From: Gemmataceae bacterium
GTDB lineage: Bacteria; Planctomycetota; Planctomycetia; Gemmatales; Gemmataceae
Length of the DNA stretch: 60,521 nt
Direction of reading: 5' to 3'
NCBI GenBank assembly: GCA_009697105.1
Contig: SIAQ01000016.1
Coordinates: 1 to 60,521 of the forward strand
Shown here: piece after piece, positions 30,888 to 40,108 of the stretch
Layout: every line of letters begins with the position of its first letter
Position numbering within the stretch: position 1 is the stretch's first letter
The notes under the pieces: model-generated
Database searches by the model: none
What the model was told of the DNA's origin: nothing
What the model saw: only the letters and a program-made list of their open reading frames with translations
Program-made: the position numbers and the translations under genes

Positions 30888-33323
30888 TCAACGATTATAC
30901 ATGAACTCCCGCGTGTTCATTAGCGCCCAAACCAAGTCCTCCAGGCCGCGACGCTGGTCCGGCTGGCCGCGCAGAAACTCAATCGACCGAGCGCGTTGCG
31001 CTGGCGTCGGCGTCCGCGCGAACGCAGCCAGGTACAACTCCGTCACTGCATCCTCGGCTGATGCTTTGCGCTCAACGAGTTGGGCAACCCGGCCCTTCGG
31101 ACTGCTGATCTTGCCTTCGATCTCCGGCGATGTCGCCAAATGCAGCACCTGCGGCAAATTCGCACTGTCGCTGCGCGCACATTCGCATGCACTCGAACGT
31201 TGAGGACGCGAGAACGTATCCAGGAAATACGACGCGAATCCCTCGTGCGGTAGATCGACCGCCCGTGCCGAGCGCGACATCTTGCTGAACGTCGTCCGCG
31301 ATTGCGTCACCTGATCGATCGCGTCGTGCAGCACCTCGGCGATCATGCGCCTGGCGTAATAGCGAGCGTGGTTCTGCTTATCGTGTTTGTTAAACTCGTT
31401 CGGCTCGGCACTGAACTGATAGGTTCGCGAGTTGCAGATCGTCCGAATAATGTGCTTGACATCGAATTTCGATTTGACGAAGTCCTGCGCCAAGGCATCC
31501 AGCAACTCCGGGTTCGATGGCGGATTCGTCTCACGCATGTCGTCGATCGGATCGACAAGCCCTCGGCCCATCAAATGACTCCAGGTGCGATTGACAAGAG
31601 CCCTCGCGAAAAACGGATTGCTCGGCTCCGCCATCCAGTCAACCAGCTTGTGCCGGGGATCGTCCTCGGGCGCGACCTTGAGCACATCGCCGTCGAGCAA
31701 CTTCGGCTCGATCGGCTTGCCCGTGTGCGGATTGATCTCGCTACTCGTGCGGGTGCGCGATGCATAGTAAGGCGGCGGCTCGCCCAGACCCTTGCGACCG
31801 AGACGCGAGAAGAACCCCGCGAGGCCGTAGTAGTCGTTTTGGCTCCATCGCTCATACGGATGGTGATGGCATTTCGCGCACTGTAAGCGCAGGCCGAGGA
31901 ACACCTGAGCCGTGTCGGCAACGGGCTGGTGCAACTGGTCGTCGCGCATCTGCCAGTACCAATTGACCGCCGGCGCGTCTTGCCATTCGCCGGCGGCGGC
32001 GACTATGCCGCGCACGAATTCGTCATAGGGCCGATTGCGCGCGATATGATCGCGAATCCACTCATGAAACGCATATGCTGCCTGCTCCGAGCCGGCCAGG
32101 CTGGCATTGCGCAGGATCGAGCCCCAACGCATCGCGAAATAGGCCGGATAGTCACGCGATTCCAGTAGCCGATCGATTAGCTTCGCACGCTTGTCCTTTG
32201 CGCCATCCGCAAGAAAGGCCTTTGCTTCCTCAACCGTCGGCAGTCGGCCACAGAGATCGACCGTCGCCCGGCGAATGAACTCGCTGTCGGTGCAAAGCTC
32301 CGATGGCACGATACCGAGCTTCTTCCAGCGCGCCAGCGCATGCGTGTCGATATAGTTGTTCGCCGGAAAGTCGGGATACTTGGCAATCGTTTTGCCCAAC
32401 GGAACCAGCGAGCGAAACACGGCGACCTGGCCCATGTAGCGAGCCATGATCGTCGCATCGCCAGACATCTCGAACGTCCGAACGAGTCCATCAGCGTCCA
32501 CGGCGGCCACGGCGATCTCGTTCGACTGATACTGCGCCTGGCGAGTGACATCTCGCACCGTGCCATCGGTGTAATGGGCGAGCACGGCAATCTGTTGCTC
32601 GTGTTTGCGATCCATGACGCGCTGTTCCGGCACGATCTTCAGGTGCTTCAGCGTCGGCGCTTTATCGTCGCCAACCGGCGTGCCTTGCCTGATCCAACGA
32701 TGCAGCGTGCGATAATCTTCGCTTTCCGGCGTCAACCGTCGCCCGCCGCCATGAGCGACAACGCCTGACGCCTTCGTCAGAATCAAGCTGCTCTCGGCCG
32801 CGGCGGCGAAGACGCGGCGGCCTCGCGCTTCCTTGACGATGGCGTTGTAATCAAAAGCCGTATCGAAGCCGAACAGCGACAGCCTGAATCCGTTCTGCCC
32901 ACTCGCCCGGCCATGACATCCGCCGGAGTTGCAACCGTGCCGTGAGAGGATCGGTTCAATGTCGTTGGCGAAATGGAGCGGTTTGGCTTCGTCGAAATCG
33001 TTGACGGTAACCTTGGTCTCGCGCTTGACGCCACCGACGTCGATGACAATCGTCGCCGAGCCTTTGCCAATCGGGCGGACAAAGCCTTGCGTCGAGACGC
33101 GCACGATGTTCGCAGGCACGGCGCTGTAGCGAGCGGCACGGGTGACATCGCTCGTTTTGTCGCCGACCGAAATCGTGGCGAGCAGTTGCCGGCCTTCGTG
33201 CAGGCCATTCAACTCAAACTGCGGCGGAAAAACTTCAACCGCCAACGGTACTTGAGCGTGGATCGGATTGAACTGGGAGTATGCGAGGAGGGCCAACATC
33301 GAGCAGGCCAAAGTATATCGCAT
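30888..33323 (-). CDS. DUF1549/DUF1553 cytochrome-like protein with Ig-like domain
   Basis: Predicted 811-residue exported protein with a signal peptide (1-23). Residues about 30-108 form a bacterial Ig-like (BIG2) domain. A heme-type motif follows with unusual spacing, C131-NSGG-C136-H137 (CX4CH), in HGCNSGGCHGRASGQNGFR. The DUF1549 region (about 335-530) contains TDSEFIRRATVDLCGRLPT and a second cysteine cluster CAKCHHHPYERW. DUF1553 (about 560-811) contains NPFFARALVNRTW and GRGLVDPIDDMRETNPP. These proteins are abundant in Planctomycetes, usually next to a DUF1501 gene, which is absent here. A role in periplasmic electron transfer or sugar/sulfatide breakdown is assumed, not shown. Confidence 0.92.
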   Translation of the reverse strand: MRYTLACSMLALLAYSQFNPIHAQVPLAVEVFPPQFELNGLHEGRQLLATISVGDKTSDVTRAARYSAVPANIVRVSTQGFVRPIGKGSATIVIDVGGVKRETKVTVNDFDEAKPLHFANDIEPILSRHGCNSGGCHGRASGQNGFRLSLFGFDTAFDYNAIVKEARGRRVFAAAAESSLILTKASGVVAHGGGRRLTPESEDYRTLHRWIRQGTPVGDDKAPTLKHLKIVPEQRVMDRKHEQQIAVLAHYTDGTVRDVTRQAQYQSNEIAVAAVDADGLVRTFEMSGDATIMARYMGQVAVFRSLVPLGKTIAKYPDFPANNYIDTHALARWKKLGIVPSELCTDSEFIRRATVDLCGRLPTVEEAKAFLADGAKDKRAKLIDRLLESRDYPAYFAMRWGSILRNASLAGSEQAAYAFHEWIRDHIARNRPYDEFVRGIVAAAGEWQDAPAVNWYWQMRDDQLHQPVADTAQVFLGLRLQCAKCHHHPYERWSQNDYYGLAGFFSRLGRKGLGEPPPYYASRTRTSSEINPHTGKPIEPKLLDGDVLKVAPEDDPRHKLVDWMAEPSNPFFARALVNRTWSHLMGRGLVDPIDDMRETNPPSNPELLDALAQDFVKSKFDVKHIIRTICNSRTYQFSAEPNEFNKHDKQNHARYYARRMIAEVLHDAIDQVTQSRTTFSKMSRSARAVDLPHEGFASYFLDTFSRPQRSSACECARSDSANLPQVLHLATSPEIEGKISSPKGRVAQLVERKASAEDAVTELYLAAFARTPTPAQRARSIEFLRGQPDQRRGLEDLVWALMNTREFMYNR

Positions 33324-33419
33324 GGAAAAATCTCGCGTGGACGGCGGATCATTGGCGGTAGGAACCTACTTACAAGTTTAGCAGAATTGAGTGAACGTTG
33401 ACATCACTCCTGAGCCTGC

Positions 33420-33482
33420 TTGTAGCCGAATTCGTGAGAATTCGGATTCCTTGTAGCCGAATTCTCACGAATTCGGCTACAA
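33420..33482. repeat. Palindromic intergenic element, family G copy 1
   Basis: Perfect 26-base arms TTGTAGCCGAATTCGTGAGA...ATTCGG and complement around an 11-base loop. The same core sits inside the MITE-like elements at 46055-46193 and 51214-51341; here it has no terminal repeats. Confidence 0.93.
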
Positions 33483-33526
33483 GGCGAGCGCGGTAGAAAT
33501 TGTCGCCTTTTCAAACCGATCAAAAT

Positions 33527-33614
33527 TTTTCCGAGCCGCGACCGTAAGGGAGCGGCCGACAGGATGCCGTGCGGATTATGTCGGCCGCTCCCTTACGGTC
33601 GCGGCTCGGAAAAG
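33527..33614. repeat. Palindromic intergenic element, family I
   Basis: Arms TTTTCCGAGCCGCGACCGTA and complement, continuing through AGGGAGCGGCCGAC, are perfect over 34 bases around a loop of about 20 bases. One copy in this window. It follows the stop codon side of the polytopic membrane protein gene. Confidence 0.93.
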
Positions 33615-33643
33615 CGTCCATCTAATCCGTCAAAGGTATCCTG

Positions 33644-35380
33644 TCATTCGGCCCTGACGAAACGCGCGCGTAGCCACGACACCCCGCGCGAGAGATGGCC
33701 CGATTTCGCGAGGCTGGTCGCAATTGCCAGGCCGAAAATGAGGAGGCTGATCGCGAGATAATCCAACCCCACGACGGCCTGCCGACCGATGCGGTAAATT
33801 TGCCAGCCGATAACGCTGATCCAGATCGTCACGACAATACCGGCGAGAACCAGCGTCGGCGGATGCCACAGGAATCCGCCATAAGCCGTGAGCAGGACCG
33901 CCAACCCGAGCGGATACAATAACGGAACCAGCGAATGTAGATCGGCGGGCAGCGAAATCGGCGCCGCCATCACGCCGACAGCGGCGAACGCGATCAGCGA
34001 CGTCGCGATGAAACGCAGAGCGTAGGCGAAATCGTCGTCGAAGAATGCACCCATCAGCATCATCGCGCCGACGACTACATGAAACGCGAGTATCCAGCGA
34101 TAGGGCGCCAGTTCGCTGTCCAGTGGGATCGCCAGTACGATGCCCGCCGCCAGCGCCAGCGACGCGAACAGGCAGCGCCACAGCCCGCGGCGATAGATAC
34201 CCACTGCGAACAACAACGTCGCCGCCACGAGCAACGGCTCGGCACGCGGCGTGACGAGGTCGCCCAAACCCATCGTGCCGGGCGCTACAAAAGCCAACGC
34301 GGCGAGCGAGGCCGTGAATCCTTCGAGTGCGAAACTGACCCTACGAATTATTGCGTATAAGTAAAATATCGCAGATGCGAGCAGCGTCAGGGAAAACGGC
34401 GTGCCACCCAGCTGCGTGATGAATCGTTGCAGAAACTCCACATAGATCGGTTCGCCGCGATGGCCGAAGACGCTCAGTACGACCATCCCGATCGGAGCAA
34501 ACAACGCGCCAGCCTGCACCCAAGCGTGTCGAGTCACGATGCCGTCTTCGAGCAAGAGTACCGTCAACGCGAACCCGAACGGAACCAAGAAATAAGGGCC
34601 GAATGTCATGTCGTAGAGGTCGTGCACATCGATCAGGTGCATCGAATAACAGAGCAAGATCGCGCGACCCGGCACCGCCAGCGCCAGCAATCCGAATAGC
34701 GACCACGGATAGAACGGCCAAGGCCAGGGGCTGCCGTTGTCGCGCACCGCCTCAGCCCCGCGTCGAACCGCCGGCAGAAGCGACAGGAAGATCAACCCGG
34801 CGATCGTCGAAAATCCAAACAGGCCCCACATCATGCCGTCGCCTCGCGGCGCATGTAGAAACGGTGCGAGGGCAAGCGGGTAGAGAAAGAAAAACATCAG
34901 CAGCAAATAATACGGCCAACGATAGACGGTCGGCAGCCGAAGCTTGACGACCCTCAACACCAGGGCACTCAAGCTGATCGCGAGCACCAAGCCGATCGTG
35001 TTGCACAAATAGCCGCGGATCGGATGCTCGTTTCGACCGATGTCAAAAACGATGGTGTGGTCGAAGGTCACCGACGTGGCGAGAAACATCAGCACGACGA
35101 GCAGGAGCACGGTGCGGGCGTCATCCCAGACCTTCGCGAATCCCACGAGCAAACAAGCCGTGCCCGCCAGAAGCAACGTGTATCCGGCGAGGCCCGTCAT
35201 TAGCGCAGTCGTGTCCTCCGCGCTTTCGGGATCGCCGAACGACAGCCAAAGGCCGGCCAAAAACAGCGCGGCACTAATGGCGTAGAACGGGTTGTTGGTG
35301 CAAATCCAGCGCAGCGCCGAGCGGGCTTCGCCGGGCCAGGCCGATTCGGATTGCGGACGATCGTCAATGCAAGATGACAT
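33644..35380 (-). CDS. Polytopic membrane protein of unknown function
   Basis: Predicted 578-residue inner-membrane protein with a strong ribosome binding site (GGAGG) before its ATG. After a short polar N-terminus it shows about 15 or 16 hydrophobic helices almost without loops (for example FYAISAALFLAGLWLSF, LLVVLMFLATSVTF, YYLLLMFFFLYPLALAPFL, VVVGAMMLMGAFF). Polar residues within the membrane are scattered, with no motif of a known transporter, oxidase or flippase. The C-terminus is basic (SWLRARFVRAE). No neighbour suggests a pathway. I leave it unassigned. Confidence 0.75.
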   Translation of the reverse strand: MSSCIDDRPQSESAWPGEARSALRWICTNNPFYAISAALFLAGLWLSFGDPESAEDTTALMTGLAGYTLLLAGTACLLVGFAKVWDDARTVLLLVVLMFLATSVTFDHTIVFDIGRNEHPIRGYLCNTIGLVLAISLSALVLRVVKLRLPTVYRWPYYLLLMFFFLYPLALAPFLHAPRGDGMMWGLFGFSTIAGLIFLSLLPAVRRGAEAVRDNGSPWPWPFYPWSLFGLLALAVPGRAILLCYSMHLIDVHDLYDMTFGPYFLVPFGFALTVLLLEDGIVTRHAWVQAGALFAPIGMVVLSVFGHRGEPIYVEFLQRFITQLGGTPFSLTLLASAIFYLYAIIRRVSFALEGFTASLAALAFVAPGTMGLGDLVTPRAEPLLVAATLLFAVGIYRRGLWRCLFASLALAAGIVLAIPLDSELAPYRWILAFHVVVGAMMLMGAFFDDDFAYALRFIATSLIAFAAVGVMAAPISLPADLHSLVPLLYPLGLAVLLTAYGGFLWHPPTLVLAGIVVTIWISVIGWQIYRIGRQAVVGLDYLAISLLIFGLAIATSLAKSGHLSRGVSWLRARFVRAE

Positions 35381-35514
35381 CGAAAAACCTCCAAAGATGT
35401 GGCGGGATTTCGCGAAGGCGTTCGTGCGGAGATGAAGTAAGTAAAAGGCCCGGCATCGCGACCGCTTGCGGGATCATACCAGCGCGGTGGTTGGAAAGTG
35501 TCAGAATTTTTTTC

Positions 35515-35597
35515 AAGCCCAGGGATGAGATACTCCGAATCCCTGGGCTTGACGAGTGAATGATCCCAGGGATTCGGAGTACCTTATCCCTGGGCTT
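35515..35597. repeat. Palindromic intergenic element, family C copy 4
   Basis: Two inverted hairpin units (AGCCCAGGGAT...ATCCCTGGGCT with GAGATACTCCGA core). The right unit overlaps the 3' end of the next gene and encodes its last residues and its stop codon. Confidence 0.93.
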
Positions 35598-36501
35598 GAA
35601 ATTGCTGCAACACTTCCGCCAAAACCTCGGGATGCGTCAGATGAGCGTGATGGCCACACTGCTCGATTTCAGCGCGAGCGCAAAGTTTGAGTCCAGCCTG
35701 TAACTCGGCCTCACACGTGCGGCCAACGAGCGGGTCGCGGTCGCCACATACGAGCAGCGCGGGCACCAGAATCGTCGGCAGCATCGCGCGAAGGTCGATC
35801 GCGTGCAGCATCAATATGCGATGTGCGAACGCTCGCAACGGCACGGCACAATGACGCTCGACAAAATAATCCCACACCGCCGACTCGCGGGCCAAGAACG
35901 GCTCGCGATGGTTCTTCTCCACAATCGTCCGCACCATCGGCAAATGGCCGAGTCGTCCCGGCAGGAATCGCGCGAACGATGCGGCCAAAATCTCCGTTCG
36001 CGCCAGCCTACGCTGCGCGAAACCCGATTGCAGCACGAGATGCGTGAAGCGAGACGGTGACCGATGCACCGCCGCGAGGGCAATCGTCGAGCCAAACGAA
36101 AAACCGTGCAGCGCACATTCGCGAATCTTGAGATGGTCGAGCAATGCGAAGAGATCGCCCACGAGGTCGGCGTGGCGATATCGCATGAGCCGAGCGCCGT
36201 CGTGAACGCCGTCGGGAAGGTCGTAGGCGATGCAGCGAAAGCGAGAACGCAGGCGTGCTAGGAGCATTACAAACGATTCCGCTTCGCTTGCCATGCCCGG
36301 TATCAATACGAGCGTCGTTCCGCGCCCCCAGGCGATGTAACGACAGCGATAGCGTCCCGTGTCAATTTCCCCGAACTGGCCCTCGGCTCGCATCTGTTTT
36401 TGGCATTCGGCAAGAACAAGACGCCGGGCGCAGTCGGGTGTGGCCGACGGATCAGTCGACATCGGACAAGACGGCGCTAACGTGGAAAGGTCGATCGACA
36501 C
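35584..36501 (-). CDS. Alpha/beta hydrolase
   Basis: Predicted 305-residue cytoplasmic enzyme. The fold is evident: oxyanion strand LVLIPGMASEAESF, RCIAYDLPDG, nucleophile elbow HGFSFGSTIALAAV, acid in LLVCGDRDPLVG and histidine in EQCGHHAHLTHPEVL, giving a complete triad. The cap region is short. Substrate is unknown; the group includes esterases, lactonases and C-C hydrolases. The start is uncertain: a GTG at 36501 or an ATG at 36462 (13 codons later), neither with a convincing ribosome binding site. The final residues QAQG and the TAA stop are encoded by the family C repeat, so the natural end was probably replaced when the element arrived. Confidence 0.82.
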   Translation of the reverse strand: MSIDLSTLAPSCPMSTDPSATPDCARRLVLAECQKQMRAEGQFGEIDTGRYRCRYIAWGRGTTLVLIPGMASEAESFVMLLARLRSRFRCIAYDLPDGVHDGARLMRYRHADLVGDLFALLDHLKIRECALHGFSFGSTIALAAVHRSPSRFTHLVLQSGFAQRRLARTEILAASFARFLPGRLGHLPMVRTIVEKNHREPFLARESAVWDYFVERHCAVPLRAFAHRILMLHAIDLRAMLPTILVPALLVCGDRDPLVGRTCEAELQAGLKLCARAEIEQCGHHAHLTHPEVLAEVLQQFQAQG

Positions 36502-36552
36502 GGGAAGCTCGAGTGCATGGAGTAGGAATGAGGCCGCCCGACAAAAGTCGTT

Positions 36553-36613
36553 TTACGAGCCGGAAGCGTAAGCGACGGACGGGTCAAAATCGTCGCTTAC
36601 GCTTCCGACTCGT
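36553..36613. repeat. Palindromic intergenic element, family E copy 3
   Basis: Arms ACGAGCCGGAAGCGTAAGCG and CGTCGCTTACGCTTCCGACT, with weaker outer pairing (CGCCCGA...TCGGGCG). Between two same-strand genes. Confidence 0.88.
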
Positions 36614-36635
36614 ACGATTTTCGGGCGTGTCAGGT

Positions 36636-37733
36636 TCAGGGGCTAATCTTAAATTGTAGTTCCGGCTGGTAATTCTGCAATTCGGGCATGGCAAAGACCC
36701 GGTCGGCGATGGGATTCAGGTCATTCTCCTCGCGGATTTCGAGGGTGATGCGCAGCGACGTTGCTGACAGGAATACGACGTCGACATTCTTCACCTTCGG
36801 ACAGGCACTGAGAATCCGTTTCTGCACCTCACCGGCGGTCATGTTCACGGGTGTCTTCGGTGTTGGCAGTTGTACTTTGACCACCTCCATGGAGTTCTTG
36901 GGATCTTCCATTGGGAAGAGGCGAGGGCCCTCGATCTTCGGACGACTGGTCTCGACAACCACGGTGCCCTTGGTACCGCTGCCACCAGGCGTCGGTTTTT
37001 TCGGTTCGAGCAGCGGCGGCTCGTCGCGCGTCGTCCCGCCCGAATTTTTGGCAAACGGCCACGTCAACCACGATTTCGTTTTTGGATCCTGCGCGACCAC
37101 CGGCCGATCGGTCGGCGGGCCGGGTGGAGGCGGGTTCTGGGCAGTCTTCGTCGGCGCAAGTGTCAGATTCTGTACGCTTGTGCAGCCGTGCAGCCGACGC
37201 AGCGCATGGCTGACGGCGACTTTTTCCTCGTCACTCGCTACCGACCCTGAAACGAACACTTTACCGTCGGCCCCGCATTCGACTTTCAACTGGTGATATT
37301 GTTTCGGCAAAGCGACCTTCAGCGACGTGTTGGCGCTTTTTTGCAATTGTTGTGGCGACATCTGGACCGATCGAACGAGTAAGCTGGGGTGTTCCTGCAT
37401 GACATCGTTGATAGGGAGGGCCGAGTGAACCTGGGCGATTCGCAGAGCATGTTCGCGTACAACTTTGTTGGGAACGTAGCCGCGAACGTCGAGTTGGGAA
37501 CCGTTGATACGAGCTTCGAGGTAATAAGGGAAGGTGACGGGATCAGCGAGCCAGGCGATCTCGACTTGGCCTTGGGCGAATCGTTTCGGATCTGTAGGAG
37601 TAGATTTCGACGTGGGATTTTTGTCAGACTTCGGACCGAAGAAGCGAAACGGAAGCTGCGCATTCCCCCCGTTCATGCTAAAGAGCATAACGAGGAACGC
37701 CATCGTTGCTAGCCGATATCGCATAGTGGACAT
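36636..37733 (-). CDS. Exported BON-domain protein
   Basis: Predicted 365-residue protein. I use the ATG at 37733, preceded by GGTGAAGCGG; the in-frame extension to 37817 enters a family J palindrome. A signal peptide (RLATMAFLVMLFSMNGGNAQ) is followed by two BON-like modules (about 55-115, ARINGSQLDVRGYVPN; and 130-190, VECGADGKVFVSGSVASDEE), each a beta-alpha-beta unit with the gly-x-V motif. A Pro-rich linker leads to a third, weaker module (EVQKRILSACPKVKNVDVVF) near the C-terminus. BON domains bind phospholipids or envelope surfaces, so an envelope-associated role is likely. No ligand can be assigned. Confidence 0.8.
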   Translation of the reverse strand: MSTMRYRLATMAFLVMLFSMNGGNAQLPFRFFGPKSDKNPTSKSTPTDPKRFAQGQVEIAWLADPVTFPYYLEARINGSQLDVRGYVPNKVVREHALRIAQVHSALPINDVMQEHPSLLVRSVQMSPQQLQKSANTSLKVALPKQYHQLKVECGADGKVFVSGSVASDEEKVAVSHALRRLHGCTSVQNLTLAPTKTAQNPPPPGPPTDRPVVAQDPKTKSWLTWPFAKNSGGTTRDEPPLLEPKKPTPGGSGTKGTVVVETSRPKIEGPRLFPMEDPKNSMEVVKVQLPTPKTPVNMTAGEVQKRILSACPKVKNVDVVFLSATSLRITLEIREENDLNPIADRVFAMPELQNYQPELQFKISP

Positions 37734-37790
37734 CCGCTTCACCAGTTCTGGGTTCGTACCTATTACAACTTCGTCGCCAGCCGTTAAGTT

Positions 37791-37848
37791 CCGAGCCTGA
37801 GCGCCAGGGAGGGGCAAATTGCTGCCCTTCGCTGGCGCTCAGGGTCGG
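37791..37848. repeat. Palindromic intergenic element, family J copy 3
   Basis: Arms CTGAGCGCCAGGGAGGGGCA and TGCCCTTCGCTGGCGCTCAG with a few mismatches and a very short loop. It lies between the BON-protein gene and the lipoprotein gene. Confidence 0.88.
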
Positions 37849-37863
37849 ATTGATCGGCATCTA

Positions 37864-38430
37864 CTACGGCCTCACCGCAGTCATCGAGCGGTATATTTCC
37901 TGCATCGCATCCGGGCTGGTGGCGACCAGGTGGAAGTGATCCTTATCGATGTAGATGACTTCCGCTCGCCGTCGCTTGATGCGAACCGGGAACGGGTACG
38001 ACGAATCAATCGTCTCCGTGTAGTACATCGTACACTTCCAGTGACAATGATGCAACTGAGCCGGCCCCAAGAGAGGAATAAAACGCGGCGGATCAATGCG
38101 ATCGACCAACTTTTCCACGGTAAACTCGATATCATCGCGAAACTCTTCGTAGAGGTACGGTATCCCACGTGTCACTCTCGGCATCGCTCGCAAAATCTCC
38201 TGCTGCCCCGGCGGGTCTTCGCAGTACGGCCGATGGCCTGGCGTGATGGGCGGCAGCACCGGTACCTTGTGGTCGTTCCTGTTCTCCACGCGGTCCGATA
38301 TCCGATCGCCCATCCAGGTCTGCACCGGAATCGGCGTGAAGAATCCCATCCCGAATGGATTGCAACCCGTGAGCAGCATCGTAACCAATGATGCGACCAG
38401 CAAGTACAGTGATTTGCGAATAATCTTCAT
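37864..38430 (-). CDS. Putative lipoprotein of unknown function
   Basis: Predicted 188-residue protein. The ATG at 38430 is chosen because GAGGG lies nine bases upstream; longer frames to 38589 run into unlikely sequence. The leader MKIIRKSLYLLVASLVTMLLTGC has a lipobox LLTGC, so Cys23 should be lipid-modified and the protein anchored in a membrane. The mature part is rich in Pro, Arg and aromatic residues (PFGMGFFTPIPVQTWMGDR, PPRFIPLLGPAQLHHCHWKC) without a recognisable family. It lies between the BON-protein and PQQ-propeller genes on the same strand; co-function is not evident. Confidence 0.72.
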   Translation of the reverse strand: MKIIRKSLYLLVASLVTMLLTGCNPFGMGFFTPIPVQTWMGDRISDRVENRNDHKVPVLPPITPGHRPYCEDPPGQQEILRAMPRVTRGIPYLYEEFRDDIEFTVEKLVDRIDPPRFIPLLGPAQLHHCHWKCTMYYTETIDSSYPFPVRIKRRRAEVIYIDKDHFHLVATSPDAMQEIYRSMTAVRP

Positions 38431-38559
38431 AACCCGCATCCCTCGAACGATAACTACGGAATCCCGGCCTGATGCCGTTGCGGATAGTATCGTCTGATGG
38501 TCTGGGTAAACTTTAACGAAGATGTGGATTTTTTCGGTTAGGGCGACGGACTTGACAAG

Positions 38560-38687
38560 CCCAAATGTGACGCGCTCCTCAAAAGTCAAATTTCCGTCCG
38601 CGGCTGAAGCGTAAGCGAGGCATTCAGGCCGCCTCGCTTACGCTTCAGCCGCGGAAATCGACTTTTGACGGGCGCGTCACATTTGGG
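38560..38687. repeat. Extended palindrome, family E copy 4
   Basis: The E core (CCGCGGCTGAAGCGTAAGCG and complement) is embedded in much longer imperfect arms that run from CCCAAATGTGACGCG to CGCGTCACATTTGGG, about 128 bases in all. It lies between two same-strand genes and is the longest palindrome in the window. Confidence 0.9.
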
Positions 38688-38697
38688 ATTGAAAAAC

Positions 38698-40062
38698 TCA
38701 TTTTTTCGCCGCCACGTCGAAGCACACTAGGCGCTCGTGGTCGCGCACGTACAACTTGCCATTGGCGAGGACTGGTACCGACCAGCAAGATCGGCCGTTC
38801 TTCGTGAAGGTGAAGCGTGACTTTTCCGTGTACTCTTTGGGGGTTGCGTCGGCCAAGGCGAGGATGCCGTTTTCGCCGTAGATGATGAGTTGATTGGCGA
38901 CGAGCAGTACGGAACCTTTGTCGAAGCCGCGTTCTTTCCAGAGAATTTCGCCTGTGCGGAAGTTCATGCAAGTGAGGTTGGTGTCGTCGAATCCGTAGAG
39001 GAAATCACCCCGGCGAACGCTGGTCGAGAAATGGTTGCGCATGCGGCGGTGAGCGTAGACGAGTGCGGGTTTCCATGTATCGCCGGCCTTCTCGATTTTC
39101 AGCACGGCGCAGCCGCGGTTGTAGCCGGCTGAGATGAAGACATAATCGCCGACGACGATCGGCGTGGCGATGTTACAGTTGCTATCGACGACCCGCGGGT
39201 GGTCCCAGAGTTCCTCGCCCGTATCGGGCGCGACGGCAACGAGGCGGGCACCGGCGAAAAAGAGGATTTGTTTTTCGCCTGCAAACACGCCGGCGATCGG
39301 CGAGGCGTAGCTGGGTTCGTCGTCGTGTTTTTTCCAGAGGATGGCGCCGGTTTTCTTGTCGAGTGCGGCGAATGCGTTGCCATCGGCGCCGCCGGGCATG
39401 ATGTAAATACGATCGCCATCGATCAAGGGCGTGTGACCGACGCCCCATTTCGGCATGCGAGCGTTGAAAACTTGGGCGAAATCGAGAGACCAGACACGTT
39501 CGACGAAATCGGCATTGGCCTTGGCTTTCAGGCAGTGCAGCACGCCCGTGCCACCAAGACTGTAGACGAAGTCGCCGGCGATGGTTGGTGTCGCGCGGGG
39601 GCCATCGCCGAAGCTATTGCGATATTGCGCGGGATGGCGAAACCGCCAGCGTTCCTTACCGCTGTCCGCATCGTATGCGACGACGGCCTCGAAATCGCCG
39701 TCCTGAAACGTCGTAATCACACGTCCATCGGCCACGGCGAAACTCGAGTACCCCACGCCTACTGGCTGCCGCCAAAGTTCCTTCGGTCCATCCGTTGGCC
39801 ACGTGGTGAGAATGTTGGTCTCGGTCGACACGCCGTCGCGGTTCGGACCACGCCATCCTGGCCAAACATTGCTGATTTTGGGAATTGGCGCATCGACGAG
39901 CGTCTCGCTGGCAAGCTCTTTGGCCAGCTTCGTATCCGCGTGTTGTTCATCGAGTCGCCGATAGTGATACAGTACCAAGCCCAAGAATACGAATGTAGAC
40001 ACCGGAATGACTACCCAATCGAATATTCGTCCTGAACGCAGACGGCGCGGCTGTGTCGGCAT
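38698..40062 (-). CDS. PQQ-type beta-propeller protein
   Basis: Predicted 454-residue protein with AGGAG upstream of the ATG. One membrane anchor (about 17-33) leads to a propeller (about 65-454) with blades GYSSFAVADGRVITTF, VVAYDADSGKERWRF, TPTIAGDFVYSLGGTGVLHCL, TGAILWKKHDDEP and MNFRTGEILWKERG. The sequence GDGPRATPTI-x5-YSLGG is shared with the larger membrane propeller at 28216-29859, so the two are paralogues. Planctomycete genomes hold many such BamB-like proteins; none of the classic quinoprotein dehydrogenase residues is evident, so function is unassigned. Confidence 0.88.
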   Translation of the reverse strand: MPTQPRRLRSGRIFDWVVIPVSTFVFLGLVLYHYRRLDEQHADTKLAKELASETLVDAPIPKISNVWPGWRGPNRDGVSTETNILTTWPTDGPKELWRQPVGVGYSSFAVADGRVITTFQDGDFEAVVAYDADSGKERWRFRHPAQYRNSFGDGPRATPTIAGDFVYSLGGTGVLHCLKAKANADFVERVWSLDFAQVFNARMPKWGVGHTPLIDGDRIYIMPGGADGNAFAALDKKTGAILWKKHDDEPSYASPIAGVFAGEKQILFFAGARLVAVAPDTGEELWDHPRVVDSNCNIATPIVVGDYVFISAGYNRGCAVLKIEKAGDTWKPALVYAHRRMRNHFSTSVRRGDFLYGFDDTNLTCMNFRTGEILWKERGFDKGSVLLVANQLIIYGENGILALADATPKEYTEKSRFTFTKNGRSCWSVPVLANGKLYVRDHERLVCFDVAAKK

Positions 40063-40108
40063 AAGAAAGCTCCTGAGGCGATACCGATTTTGTATTGTAA
40101 ATCGTTTG

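Larger units (their letters stand above)
33324..33643. other. Intergenic region with two palindromes
   Basis: No gene is seen in these 320 bases. They hold the family G element (33420-33482) and the family I element (33527-33614), and must carry the promoter of the DUF1549/1553 gene. Confidence 0.5.
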
